Part shown: positions 1 through 11,072 of the stretch, piece by piece
Layout of the letters: every line of letters starts with the position of its first letter
Numbering within the stretch: the first letter of the stretch is position 1
The notes under the pieces: model-generated
What the model saw: only the letters and a program-made list of their open reading frames with translations
Told to the model about the DNA's origin: nothing
Databases searched by the model: none
Source: Megalonaias nervosa
Lineage: Eukaryota > Mollusca > Bivalvia > Unionida > Unionidae
Direction of reading: 5' to 3'
Length of the DNA stretch: 64,000 nt
NCBI GenBank assembly: GCA_016617855.1
Contig: JAECUM010001130.1
Coordinates: forward strand, 124,001-188,000
Made by a program: the position numbers and the translations under genes

Positions 1-1
1 A

Positions 2-438
2 ATTGGGAGGTTACAGCATATCAGAGATGATCCAGGTTATTTAAGTGGAAGTCATTCTCATGTCCGGTTCAATGGTCAGCTGAAACATCAGAAACCAGCC
101 TTTTATGATGGTACTACAAATTGGCAGGACTATATTGTCCATTTCGAAATGGTGGCTGAGATTAATAACTGGCATAAAAGAAGGAAAGCTCTAGAGTTAG
201 CTACTGCTTTGAGAGGAATTGCCCAAGGGGTGCTGAGTGACCTCTCAGTATCACAACATAGAGATTTTGATAGTCTTGTCACTGCATTAATGGCACGTTT
301 CCAACCTGAGAATCAGGCTGAATTATATAGGGCTCAGATTAAAATGCGATTACGAAAAAGGATGAGTCACTTCCTGAGTTGGCGCAGGAGATAAAGAGGC
401 TAGTCCGATTGGCATATCACTCTGCACAGCCTCCATAA
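2..438 (+). pseudogene. Ty3/gypsy retrotransposon gag fragment, frameshifted
   Basis: Reading from base 2 gives a gag-like protein with the WQDYIVHFE motif, then ALELATALRGIAQGVLSDL, then ARFQPENQAELYRAQ, a pattern seen in the capsid region of metazoan Ty3/gypsy gag. The frame shifts at the run of A near 355-360. The continuation (DESLPELAQEIKRLVRLAY) is in another frame and stops at 436-438. Homology then ends abruptly, before any zinc knuckle, protease or RT. It is a dead 3'-truncated copy whose 5' part is off the window edge. The family call is by remembered gag pattern; the frameshift is seen directly. Confidence 0.75.
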
Positions 439-1017
439 CGCTATTTCAGTACATTTATATGACTTGATATTTTTATCGTAACAGAAATGGTCACCTGTTT
501 CGCATGTTAATTCTATTTATTTGAATACGTTTGTTATTGGGATATTAATGTTACCCCTATGAATATTATGAAATCATTACAGTAAATTCTATTTGATCTA
601 TAGTATTATTTAATACAAACTGTTGAGACTGTTGATTATAATTACATGTACATTCTGTTATATTAATTTATTTATGGACTAGGATGAGAATAAGTAAATT
701 GCATTATACTGATTTGTTTATTGACGTTTTTAAGACTAAAATAAATCCTCTATTTTTCTCTTTCAGAGTTTATCTTGTTTATATACTTAGATAAATAATT
801 TCCTCACATATAAGTAGCTAGTATAAGAAGCCATTATTTCTACAGGGATATCGTCTGTTATCAGACGACTTTCTATATACTACCAGTACATTATAGTATT
901 GCAACCAATTCAAGGTCTCAATTTAAGGACTAGCGAAGTTACAAAACAGGAAGTAATTTTATCAATATAAGTGAGCTTGCACTGGGAAATTAAACAGGGG
1001 TGAGGACGTTACAATAT
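439..1017. other. AT-rich non-coding stretch, nothing recognised
   Basis: No reading frame, splice-flanked exon or repeat copy could be matched. It separates the gag scrap from the left inverted repeat of the DIRS-like element. Confidence 0.5.
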
Positions 1018-1133
1018 CAATAGACAAAGGACAATAACTCTTGCCCATTGCCTCCCCTTGAAACCATCAGGTGTCGTTAGTTTTTGAGCGAGATATTAAT
1101 GAGGATGCTTGCATGGTGGGGTGGTTGGGAGGG

Positions 1134-1137
<4 letters not shown>

Positions 1138-1170
<33 letters not shown>

Positions 1171-1440
1171 TTTAGATTTTTAATGTAGCTTTAACAATTT
1201 TTCAGTCATATCGCTACGATGTCTGCAGTGTGACAGTTTATAGTGATGTCTAGCTATGGGTCATCATGCCACAGACATGTGGCATCATGTCCCACCCAGT
1301 CACATTATCCTGACACCAGGCCGACCAGTCCTAACACTAACCTCTTAATGATGAGCGCCAAGCAAGGCTGCTGTTAGTACCATTTTGAAGTCTTTGGTAT
1401 GACTCGGCTGGGGTTCGAACCCGCGACCTCCCGCATCTGA
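1138..1440 (-). mobile_element. SINE-A copy 1 (tRNA-derived SINE, 5'-truncated)
   Basis: Read on the minus strand it carries a B-box-like GGGTTCGAACCCC-type segment, a body shared with the copies at 12.1, 16.1, 21.0 and 44.7 kb, and a 3' tail of TCACAC followed by (CA)n. The plus-strand (GT)n tract at 1138-1169 is that tail. The A-box end is missing beyond 1440. It is inserted inside the DIRS-like element. Confidence 0.85.
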
Positions 1441-1526
1441 CATGTGACCATAACATACAGTTAAGAAGATGATTACTAAAGTCATCTTATCTACAAAATT
1501 TCACCAGCGAATCCAGCGAAACTAAT

Positions 1527-2450
1527 AGATGTTGCCGACTGCTCTAGTTGGGTCTGGTGGCTGTCTGTGCTGCTGGCACTGGACCCACCAGATTCTTGGT
1601 TGCCTCTGCGATTCCAAATCTCTGAAATGGAAACTCGAGAAGGTTGACTCTGCCTGTCAGCCAACAGCTTCTATTATATCTTGGTTTGGGCCATTGTGTT
1701 CAAAAGTGAGGCTCGCAGAGATTACTCGAAACTTCTGAGCTGTAATCTACATGAGGCAACTCTGATCTAGTGAGACATCAGAGTACACCAAGCGTACGAC
1801 CCACTTCAGCCATGAACAAAGGGCTTGAAGCATGATATCCTGTATTCTGGCCCATAAAGACAGCTTGAAACTAAGAAGCAGTAAGCTACGTGAGGCGACT
1901 CTGATCTGGTCAGATGTCAGAGTACACCAAGCATACAACCCAGGCCCACTTCAGCCCTGAAGAAAGGGCCTGAAGGTGATATCCTGTGTTCCAGCTCACA
2001 AAGGAAGGAAGAAGCATTTGCACGTGCCACAACTTGTCTCTGTGCACTTCAAGTTAGTGCTTGAGGGCGTGTACAGGATATTGTATGGCTGCTGTCCTCG
2101 ACCTGGCAATGGAAGAGAGTGATGACTGTTTTACTACCGACAGACGGTAACCTATTTTGTTCTACAAAGCCCAATGATGTCATAAGAACCACTGATCCCT
2201 CCAATCTTAACTGAAGCAAATTTGGGTCGACATAAAGGGGCATGCAACTCTCTTACCCTGCACACAGAAGCTAAAGCTATCAGGAAACATGATCTGCATG
2301 ATATTGACTTTAGCGAAGTGTAGGCCAGAAGTTTGAAGGGATTCAATTCGAGCCATGTTAAAACCCAGGATTGGATCCATTTGGAGACAAAATGAGGGAT
2401 ACTGGTCGATTGAGACCAATATTGTCTAAAAGATCTAATAGGTCTCTATC
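1527..2450 (-). pseudogene. DIRS-like tyrosine recombinase remnant with lost catalytic residues
   Basis: The 2450-2150 region reads LDLLDNIGLNRP, then SNPGF, then (next frame) ALASVCRVRELHAPL. This matches the R-box segment of DIRS tyrosine recombinases with the catalytic Arg kept. Downstream, 1737-1527 reads KFRVISASLTFEHN, then STFSSFHFRDL. In the family this is H-x-x-R-AL-TSLAF and TF-SFYLRD. Here the box-II His is Gln and the position of the nucleophilic Tyr is His, while the box-II Arg remains. Stops and frameshifts are also present. A 137-bp tandem duplication lies between the two halves. Confidence 0.68.
1742..2016 (+). repeat. Two-copy ~137-bp direct tandem repeat
   Basis: 1742-1880 and 1881-2016 are imperfect direct copies, sharing for example CAGAGTACACCAAGC and GATATCCTGT at equivalent offsets. 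They lie within the recombinase part of the DIRS-like element. Confidence 0.85.
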
Positions 2451-2794
2451 CCACCCAAAAACATGTTTGCTATGATGCAGAAATCTGTCCAATATCATGG
2501 GGCGGTAGATTTTGGTGGCGGTTAGGGCCCTACTATTTCTCCTCAAAGAGCCAGAAAAAAGTTGGCCAGCTGAGGGATAAAGGCACACAGAGGGACAATG
2601 TAGTAGATATGGCACCAGTCCTTGAAAACATGCCAATTTCCCGCATGAGCCTTCAGAGTGGATGGTCTTCTTACTCTTGAGATTCTCCACACAATCAAAG
2701 GTTTGAAATTGTTTGACTCGCAAGGCTGTCCTGGTAAGAGTCAAGCATGTAGAAGAAGAGGACAATCCAGGCAGGGAAGGAACACACGTGATCG

Positions 2795-3690
2795 TTAATG
2801 CTGGAAAAGATTTAGGTTGGCCAGAATCTTCCTGGGTATATCTATCACTAGAAAGAGTAGATCGGTGACCCAGGCCTTGTCCAAATGAAGAGGGGCTATT
2901 AGAATCATATTGCCATTCTGAGAGGCAAAGGCCCACAACCCCTCATGAATGATTAACAGTGAATCCACTACCCAAGCTTTAAGGTCTGGAACTGGAGAGG
3001 TGAAAGTGGGTAGCTTGTGATTCCACCTCATTGCCAAGAGGTTGATCATAAGATGCCCCAGAAGTGCACAAATCTGAGTGAAGACTGACTGATGGAGACC
3101 ATTCCGAGTGAAGGACATGACCACCTCTGGATTGATTCTCGGCACGACACTGATGCTGCTCGGAATGCGTCTGATTTGTTTGTTGATAAGGGGATTGCTG
3201 CACCCATGTCGAAAATGCCAAATCAGAGCACACAGGTCGATTGATTTGGTGCCTCCCTGTTTGAGGAGATAGGTTACCACCAGAATTGCCGGACCAAATG
3301 AGGACCATTATCGCCTCAGAGTTGATCTTTTCAGAAAAGAAGGGTATTGATGACAGCCTTCATTTCTAGGATGTTGATGTGTAGAGACCATCATCCTGGC
3401 TCCCAGGTGTTGCTGACGGTAGTGAAGGTCAGGTGGACACCCCCACCATGCACACTGGTTGTGGTACCTACCGTCCCTTCCGCCTGGGGCTTCTCCAGTG
3501 GGATTCCAATGGTCAGCCAGCCTGGAATGCCCTGCTGACACAGGAATGATTGAATCTTGAGTGTAATCATAACTGTTTGATTAAGGGGACATAAAACAGG
3601 GTGCCAATTTGCTTGCATGGTCCGTATAAAGAGATGGCCAAGCAGGATCAACTCCACTGCATTATTTAATAAACTGAGGAGTTGCAAGAA
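2795..3690 (-). pseudogene. DIRS-like RT/RNase H remnant
   Basis: Fragments in shifting frames. At 3687-3391 are ELILLGHLF and a run ending VHGGGVHLTF, matching the RT-to-RNase H junction with its TDAS-x-GWGAHL-like motif in decayed form. At 3280-2795 are VTYLLKQGGTKS, then HQSVFTQICALLGH, then AMRWNHKLPTFTSPVPD. The last pattern (LFATR-N-KLP-F-SPVPDP-A) is a signature of DIRS RNase H regions. Frames change at about 3308 and 2936. Reverse transcription and RNA degradation would be its roles; it cannot encode an active enzyme. Confidence 0.75.
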
Positions 3691-4062
3691 CTCTCCCGCT
3701 AAAATCCAAGTCTTGTTGGAAATGGGCTCGATGAGTTCAATGATTCTGGTAATGCAAACACAAGGGAGTCACACCAGATTCCGGATGGTTAAGAACTCCA
3801 TACCCAGATGGACAAAGCTCTGGGATGGACAGAGGTCTGACTTTCCCAGTTCACTTCAAGGCCTATATGATCTAAAAGAGAAAGAAGATAGTTACTGCTT
3901 TGGAGCAGGATAGAACTTACCATGTGTTTCTGTAGGATGCCACCCAGGTACGCTGCTGTCCATGTAGATGATGTCGGCCAGAACAGGGAGATGATGCAAT
4001 CCATAATCTGAGTGAAAGCCCAGGGGCTGATGCTGAGACCTATCGAGTGATCTAAAACTGTG

Positions 4063-4577
4063 TTTAAAGCTAACGCTTTTAGTGTTTTTCAGTCAGTCGT
4101 AAAATAGTACCTTTGGAGTTCAGAGGTATTTTTGCTGTTGCTAGATGAGTTTATTTTTGAGTTTTTCTATTCTTCGGAATTTAATAATATTCTCTAGAAA
4201 ACATACATAAGCGCTTCTTCATCAAGGTCTTGGACAAAGACATTCAGTGGAATTCTTTGGAATTCTAAAGCCGGAATATTATTCTTGATTCACAAATTCA
4301 ACAAAGAACTGCTGACACATCAATACTGCATTCATCTGACGTCATCGTCCGCCATCCTTGAACTTCACCAGGATTTGAATTTGGATTCATTTAGGACGTT
4401 TTAGTGATAGGACTTATATTTTTAGATTCCAGGATTAATTTTTGGATTATATTTGCAAACTGTAAGTCCTTTTTCATATTTTTACTGTGTTTTCTAGGGA
4501 AATAAATTATTTTTGTTAAAAGTTACAAAGCTTGTTGACTTCACTCTTTTCTTTGTTACTTTGAACGAGCTGAGATT
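4063..4577 (+). mobile_element. Probable solo LTR of a Ty3/gypsy-like element
   Basis: This AT-rich non-coding block interrupts the DIRS-like sequence. It begins TGTTTAAAGC, ends GAGATTTGTAACA, and has an AATAAA signal (4500-4505) about 75 bp before the end, after a GACGTCATCGTCC motif. TG...CA ends plus an internal polyadenylation signal fit an LTR. No clear target-site duplication was found, so the boundaries are approximate. Confidence 0.42.
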
Positions 4578-4811
4578 TGTAACAGCAGAAAGGCATCCAT
4601 CTACCAATCTGACGGAGGAGATAGGGGATTGTTGATGAACAAAACCCACAGCCCCTCCGAATAATTGGATCAGCCCCCCCGCCCATCTGTGGGAATAGGG
4701 AAGTCCAGTGGGCTCAAAAATTGGTTTCTTACCGCCACTATAAGACTGTATCCTAGGGATTCATGTTGGTGCATGTGTAACTGAGAGATCCTGTCTTGAT
4801 GCCGCTTAAAA

Positions 4812-5195
4812 TCAATTCACACTGACGGTGACTAAGTGGTTCCAAATGCCCATTTTGGTTGAACAGCAAGGTGGAGGGGCAGTTCTGAGCTGCCTGCCTC
4901 CAAACTTCCTCCAAAGCAAAATGGTGACTTGAACAGGGTTGTCTGGAAAGGGAGGATATGATAAAGTAGGAGTGATGTAGATCGCACACATGCGGCATGT
5001 TGTATCAAGAGTTGTTTGGCCAAACCCATCAAAGAATTGGCCATGGTATGATGAGCAGCCCTGGTCATTGACCCTAGCAATCCTGGCCATTGCCTCCCAA
5101 GCGTGGTTATTACCAGGTGTCTGCAACAACATCCCTAAGCAACTCTGATGGGCATGAAGCAGATCTGTCTGCCCTAAAAGCAGACGACCATACAT
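4812..5195 (-). pseudogene. Possible gag-like remnant of the DIRS-like element
   Basis: A 127-codon reading frame in the position expected for gag, upstream of RT on the minus strand. It contains a Gly/Gln-rich helical start (YGRLLLGQTDLLHAHQSCLG). Resemblance to DIRS gag is weak and rests mainly on position and orientation. No zinc knuckle is seen. Confidence 0.3.
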
Positions 5196-5199
5196 ATAA

Positions 5200-6608
5200 A
5201 CAGCTGCTACATTATTGTCAAGTGCTGGGAGATTGGTTCTGAAGGCATCTGTAGCCTTAAGTTCATTTCTTCCTCCTCCACGAGATCTACTGATTGTTTA
5301 GAGCAGTGATAAGGGTGGGGGCACAAAGATCCCCGTAAATCATTGTTGGCTTGACTGATTTGAAGAAAAGGTCCCCATGTTGGAACAGCTGGATGGCTGG
5401 CGACAGTGCTGTTTTAATATGCATTAGATCCAATGGAATGGATGTGAATGGCATGTAGTCGTCCTGGATGCTGATGGTCTATCAGATGGTCTGGCAATCA
5501 CTGGTACCGGCCATACCAAAGGCCTGGCTGAACAGACAGATTTCTCACTGAAATCTCCGGTATAGTAATAATCAGATGCCGACGGAATGGCTAGATAAAT
5601 GGACCTATCTCTAAGATCCCTGTATGAACTATTTTTGGCTGGGCCATTTCAATGAAAAGGTCCCCATGCTGGGACAGCTGGACTGCCAGTGTAGGCCAAC
5701 CTGCTGGTGTTGGTTGGACAGTTGGCAATGTCGGGATGGCCAGTGAATGCTGGTATGGCTGAAACAGTACGGCAGTATTAAGAGTTGGATCCAACAGATC
5801 TGGCATGAACCCCATATGCCCAAACTTACAGGTCCGAAGGCCATGCTTGGACATGCGGGGGGGGGGGGGACTTCTGCCACTAGGCTTACCTAAAACTGGG
5901 GAATACTCCTTAATGAGTCAGTATTGCCAACAACAAACCATAGGTTGTCTTCCTTGATTTATTCCATCCTTCCTTCCCTTCAAAGCCGAAAGGATGATCG
6001 CTGTGAACGCGCATTTCATGAGTATATTAAACATTCCTCCTGAGACGACACAAGAAGAGCAAAAGCATAGATTAGCAAATTAGTATGTGACTAGTTACTA
6101 GCATAAATTGTCAAATCAGTATATGATTAATTGCCTAAAATGGAAGCCCAGACTTCCAATGACAGTGTATTATAGATACTGCACATCAGAAACAGTGTAT
6201 GCAAAGTATAAACAAAACAAGAGTCGTGGTAGACTTCCATGTTCTGAAGTTGCATGAGATACGTATAAACTAAGCATAATTATCAAGTAGCACTTCAGAA
6301 GTTAGCTAATAACAGCTCCATAATGGATGGAGTAAGCTAATCAAGTCAAAGGTACACCAACTTGTAATGACCTTGTATAAGGTCAACAATAGCATGGTGG
6401 GACACTGGTCTTACAAGATGAAATCTTGACAGTGACAAATCATTCAAAAATTGGCAGAAATTGTAAAATAATGCATACAAACTGCAGTAGACCGATAAAT
6501 CCACATAATAAATCCAAAATGAACACTGGATGGTCCCATAGGAACACAAAAATAGCTGGATTGTTGGAGGATAAATTGTACAAGTGTAGTCTGTACAGAA
6601 TCGAAGCT
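5200..6608. other. 5' non-coding part of the DIRS-like element, unresolved
   Basis: Two diverged copies of a segment containing AAAAGGTCCCCATG and GGACAGCTGGA occur near 5368 and 5656. A poly-G run lies at 5857-5869. From 6000 the sequence is AT-rich with no coding signal, up to the right inverted repeat. Confidence 0.4.
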
Positions 6609-6679
6609 AAAAACTGGTGACACTTGGTGGTATCAGGGGGAGGTAATGGGCAAGAGTTATTGCCCTTTGTCTATTAGTA

Positions 6680-7167
6680 GGGCTGGATTCACGAGGTAGC
6701 AGACTAATATTCCTAATGCAATGCGATTGTGGAACATATTCGAAAGAGAAATAATGTGGGCATAGCTGGCAAAATTATCATGGTAATACAGAGCTCCTAC
6801 ATCTTGATATGGTACTAAATGATAGCTCAACAGGAACCTTATTTAATTTATCAGCATGAAATGAAACTAAGTAAGATAAATATAAATTTTCAAGAAAATA
6901 AAAAATTGGAATGACTGAATCCTGTATGACCAATGAATACAATGTGATATTTTACTTATTAAGAAGCAACACTGAAAATATTTGTCTTTCATAGTATAAA
7001 ATGAATAAAGAAAAAGCATCGAGGAAATTACCTGCATTTATTTATGTTATCACTATTAGCAGAAGATAGCCTAACACCTGGTTCTGCTTTAATATATGTA
7101 TGATGCTGTTTTTCTAATGTGGATCAAATGCAGGCAAATTCATTTTATAAAGATGTAGACAGTTTAC
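6680..7167. other. Intron, nothing recognised
   Basis: AT-rich sequence between the DIRS-like element and the exon at 7168. No repeat family match or open frame. Confidence 0.5.
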
Positions 7168-7260
7168 CTGTGATATGCCTTAGCATTCCCCAAAACCCCT
7201 CTTGTTTGGCTCCAAGTCTCTGTTCCTGAGTAGTATCAACAAACTCATCTTTGCAGTGAT
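7168..7260 (-). CDS. PARP14-like: Probable PARP14-like exon, short unassigned segment
   Basis: A 93-nt stretch between a good acceptor (AG at 7262-7261, after TTATAACTTGT) and a strong donor (CAG|GTAAAC, from 7167). It is open in the frame set by the previous exon: the split codon G|AT gives Asp, then HCKDEFVDTTQEQRLGAKQE, then GFWGMLRHITG. It ends in phase 1 like most other exons of the gene. It is not similar to a domain I recognise. A chance match is possible because the exon is short, but both splice sites, the phase and the reading agree. Later exons (further macrodomains, WWE, PARP catalytic domain in family members) would have to lie beyond position 1. Confidence 0.55.
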
Positions 7261-7386
7261 CTACAAGTTATAAAACTCGTTACTTGATCATTTACATTAA
7301 AATATTTGTATGACTTATTATTGTAACATTGCCTACAATATCTGATTAATGTTCAAAAATAGCTGTAATAGTGTCATAACTAATTG

Positions 7387-8780
7387 CAGGGTTAGTAGCA
7401 TATTTATTTCAAACTTTTCAGGGTTTTTTCAAGGTTTTTTAAGGTTTAAAATCATGTTTTTCAAGGTTCATTCTTACATTAATTTTAAAGGATACATAAA
7501 TGAAATTGTATGTAAACACAAGTTAATACTTACTATTACTTCATACGAGGAACATTTCTTGCAAATTTTTTATATAAAAAAAAACATGAGTTCAAGATTA
7601 CGATCATTGATATCATTCCCATTAATACTAAACATCCTACATCTGGGCATTAGAATAATGAACAGTCACTGAACTATGTTCATTTTACTCTGTCTACACT
7701 AAACTATTTACAAAGTCCAAAATATTTTAGAGTGAATTTTTCAGTTCTTGTAGCTTGTCATCAAGCTGTTTTTCAAGAGCTCTAACAATTCAATGATTTT
7801 GTCCTTAACACTTTTCCTCAAACTATTTGATGTCGTGATAAAGGAAATTTTCCTATGGGTCTCTGCTTTCAATGCATAGTCATTAGCAGCAGCTGTCATT
7901 GTCTCAAGGTCTTTTTCAGTACTGCCTTTCTTCTTCACCAACCCTCATAACACACAAAAAAGGAACAAAGATATTTGTCTTTTCTGTATTATCACTTATT
8001 TAAAAACAGCATCTGGATATTTAACTATTTCATATTAGACATATTAATATTTCAGTTTAGCTGTAGTCTATATTTTTAAATTCATCGTGTTCATTCCATT
8101 TATTGTCTGTCCTATTTCCACTCAATTGAAATATAGAACCGGATTGAACTAATTTCATAATTAAGACTATATACAGTTACTATTTTAAAACTTGAATCTC
8201 TGTGTTCACATACTTCTTTCATCAAAAATGATTTCATGTTGAATGCTTCTTGTTTTGCCATATTAGCTGCCATTACGAGAGCTTGGTGGGTTTTTTTCCA
8301 GCTGTATGTGACCATAGAACACTCTCTCCCACTGCATGCAAATCAATATCCTTCTGGCATAATTGGTATTTTGCATAGCTCTCTGAGAAAGATCTCATAA
8401 TCCAAACTTTATATTTTTCTTCGTTTAGCCACTGAGGTTAGAACTGGCAGCCAGCCATTTCAAAGCGTACAAATGATTCAAATTTAACCTCAACTACATC
8501 CAGGCTTTGTACAACTAGAAGTTCAAAATGTACAACTGCGCAGTGGCCAGTTGTGGAAATTTCCCTTCTGCCACAAACAAGACATCTTTTTATTCCTTTT
8601 CTTTTTTATTTAAATCTGTAAAATGAAAACTATTTAATAATTTCTTTTGGTTTCAAGAAAATTAAGACTTTTCAAGGTACTCAGACAATATTTTGAATTT
8701 TCAAGGTGTTTTCAAGGCCTTGAGGGACAAATTCATTTTTCAAGGCTTTTCAAGGTTTTCAAGGTCCCCTACGGGCCCTG
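7387..8780 (-). mobile_element. hAT-like DNA transposon relic with CAGGG ends
   Basis: The ends read CAGGGTTAGTA (7387, plus strand) and CAGGGCCCGTA (8780, minus strand), i.e. CAGGG-type termini as in hAT elements. They are flanked by TAATTG and TAATTA, an imperfect candidate target duplication. Both ends carry clusters of TTTCAAGG-type short repeats. Inside on the minus strand is a broken protein: EEKYKVWIMRSFSESYAKYQ, then LCQKDI, then SHTAGKKH (8440-8280), a BED/TTF-like zinc finger common in such elements. A Lys/Glu-rich segment follows at 7941-7741. No transposase catalytic core is seen, so it is non-autonomous. Confidence 0.6.
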
Positions 8781-8819
8781 TAATTATAGGCTAGAAGGAA
8801 TGTAAGACATAACATAAAA

Positions 8820-9390
8820 AAAACCTGCAACCTTGACCTTTAAGATAAAACCCACCAATGTGGTACCTGAAATAACTGCCAATGATGATGAACAAGTATA
8901 CAAAATTGCACACCTCAGTTACAAATGACTTAGAAATTGAAATACTGGTAGCGAAAAGGAAAGTGCAATGAAAAATTAACACAAAACACCTTCCAGTGAT
9001 GATGCATCAGTATACAACATTTCATCTAATAATCTCAAACAGTTCTAAAGTTATAGGGCACAAGAGAAAATATGTTGGAAAACTTAAAATTTTGAATTAT
9101 GTTCTTGACCTTGAAGATAGTAACGTCAATGTGGTATGTGACACACCTTTTTGAGATGATCTATAAGCACACAGGGTATTATCCCTGAATCTCAATGTTA
9201 AAGTTATTGTGCCAAAGAGACAGTGTGATGAAAAACAAAATAATGAGCCATGACCTTGACATTAGAGATAGCACCCCAATGTGGTTTCCAACACACCTTC
9301 ATGTGATCATGGACATGTATACCAAGTGGCATTCTTTAACCACAAATGGCTTTAACATTAAAACGCAAAAATGAAAGTGAGATGGATGAA
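8820..9390 (+). repeat. Degenerate tandem repeat, period about 145 bp
   Basis: The motif CCTTGACCTT...CAATGTGGT...ACACACCTT recurs near 8832, 9106 and 9251 with a weaker copy between, each followed by an AAGTATACCAA-like and AAATGACTTA-like stretch. Intronic and non-coding. Confidence 0.65.
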
Positions 9391-11072
9391 ATATAGATAC
9401 TCTCCCCCACTTTCCTTCATAAATGTGGGAACAAAATGGAAGAATTTAAAATTGATATTATATAATTCAAAATAAGCTAATGTGGGAAGATGCAACTAAA
9501 AGTAAGATATGTGTAGTGAGAACAAATAGATGACCAAAAATGCCTTTATTCTGAAAGGTTCTAAACTGCATGTCTGTCCTTGGACTTACCTTTTGGAAAA
9601 AGAATAGTACAAATGGATGTTCTTCTGCCAAATATAGATAATAAAACATGTGATGACATGTCATTTCATGGTAACTGATCTATGTATTCTGTGAACTACT
9701 ATAGATACCTGCCAAGACCCTGTCTTGAGGTACAAGAATATCCACAATGATAATGATTATGTGTTCTTGTCAATCAAGGTGTTAATTTGTCAAAAGTAGG
9801 TCATATGTCAACTATCCTGGCGCAATGTACAAATTTCAGATAATGTCAATTACTATAGGATATTGGGCCAGTGTCAAAACTTGGCCACTGAAATAGGCTC
9901 ATGCTGGTGGACTCAATGAATTATGCAAACTTATACAGATTAGCAAATGTTAATTTTATGTCGGTTACTTATAAACATTCAATGCATTTTGAAGTGACAA
10001 TTGGAAAGATGTGGAAGTTATTGCAAGGTGTGTAGCCTCCCCAGAAATGTCAGAAATTAGATGATGACAAGAACAAGTGTGATTGTAAACATAATCAATT
10101 GAGAAATTATCAGAAATCCTGCGAAAAATGGATATGAATGGCTGAAAAATGACCCAGAAAAGTTAGCTGTGATGTTGTACACTTTCTGCACTGATTATTC
10201 ATCTGTTGATAGTTGTAAATTTAGTAGCAAAAATGTTAATTATAGTGATCCTGTGGATCAGTGAAAAAAATCCACACTTTTTCCCTTTTGTTAAAAATGG
10301 AGTGCCTTTAAAACTGCAAAAACACCAGCAGAATTAAGTTATGACACATGAGAGAAATCATATTTCAGTAAATAACATTCTTAATTCTATCTTTTGCTCA
10401 AATAATTTGGATCATTATCAGTTTTGCAAAAAGATAATAATCACAATAATAATTAATAGGTAAATAGTTTTAATCAAATATGCAAAATGGATCAAGAATG
10501 AAAGAAATTAAACATTACTTTTCACCTACATGATAAGGAATTTACAGCTGGAAAAAATGAATAGCTTCACAGATTTCCACTGGATTCCTGTTAAGTTAAT
10601 ACCAGTGTCCAGCAGAATTCATGTTAAAGATTTCATATGGGTGAAAGAGTTGAATTGAAAGTACTGTAGGGATGACCACCAATAAGCTTAATGTAGGATG
10701 AAATTAGACCATTTAAATGCAAAATATTTGCCAGCCATGAAGATAAAACCAAAAATTGAGAAATAGCTGAGATATACTTCCCTGGAATAAAAAAACTCCA
10801 AATAATCACTCAAAGGATGAAAATGCACAAGTGAATTTGATATCTGCTGATTTCTTGAGAAAGAGTGTACTTCCCAGCACAAATAGAAGTAGTAACTAAA
10901 GGTTGACATGATTTACTGTCACTCCCTCTGTCAAAGGGGGAGACCACTCATGTTTGACTGCCACCTTGAGAAGCAGATGACTTTAATTGCTATTGTGATA
11001 CAACAAGGAAAAAGATGTGACAAACATCTTTTATGTATTTTCAGAGAGCTAAATTTCATCAGGTAGTATATG
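9391..11072. other. Intron, nothing recognised
   Basis: AT-rich, with many short frames that look random. No repeat copies or exon-like segments found. Confidence 0.45.

Larger units (their letters stand above)
1018..6678 (-). mobile_element. Decayed DIRS-like tyrosine-recombinase retrotransposon
   Basis: On the minus strand, in order, are a possible gag remnant (about 5195-4800), RT remnants (about 4000-3400), an RNase H region (3310-2800) and a tyrosine recombinase (about 2450-1527), all broken by frameshifts and stops. This order is that of DIRS retrotransposons. The outer limits are inferred from a ~67-bp inverted repeat, 1018-1085 against 6609-6675 (about 85% matching by eye, sharing AATGGGCAAGAGTTATTG), which would be the inverted termini. 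The span of 5.7 kb includes later insertions: a SINE at 1138-1440 and a probable solo LTR at about 4063-4577. The core assignment is firm. The ends are less so, because that short motif could also be an independent dispersed repeat. Confidence 0.72.

Noticed and set aside
1529..1738. 69-codon plus-strand Cys/Trp-rich ORF
   Set aside because: It is the complement of the DIRS recombinase C-terminal region, which reads convincingly on the minus strand.
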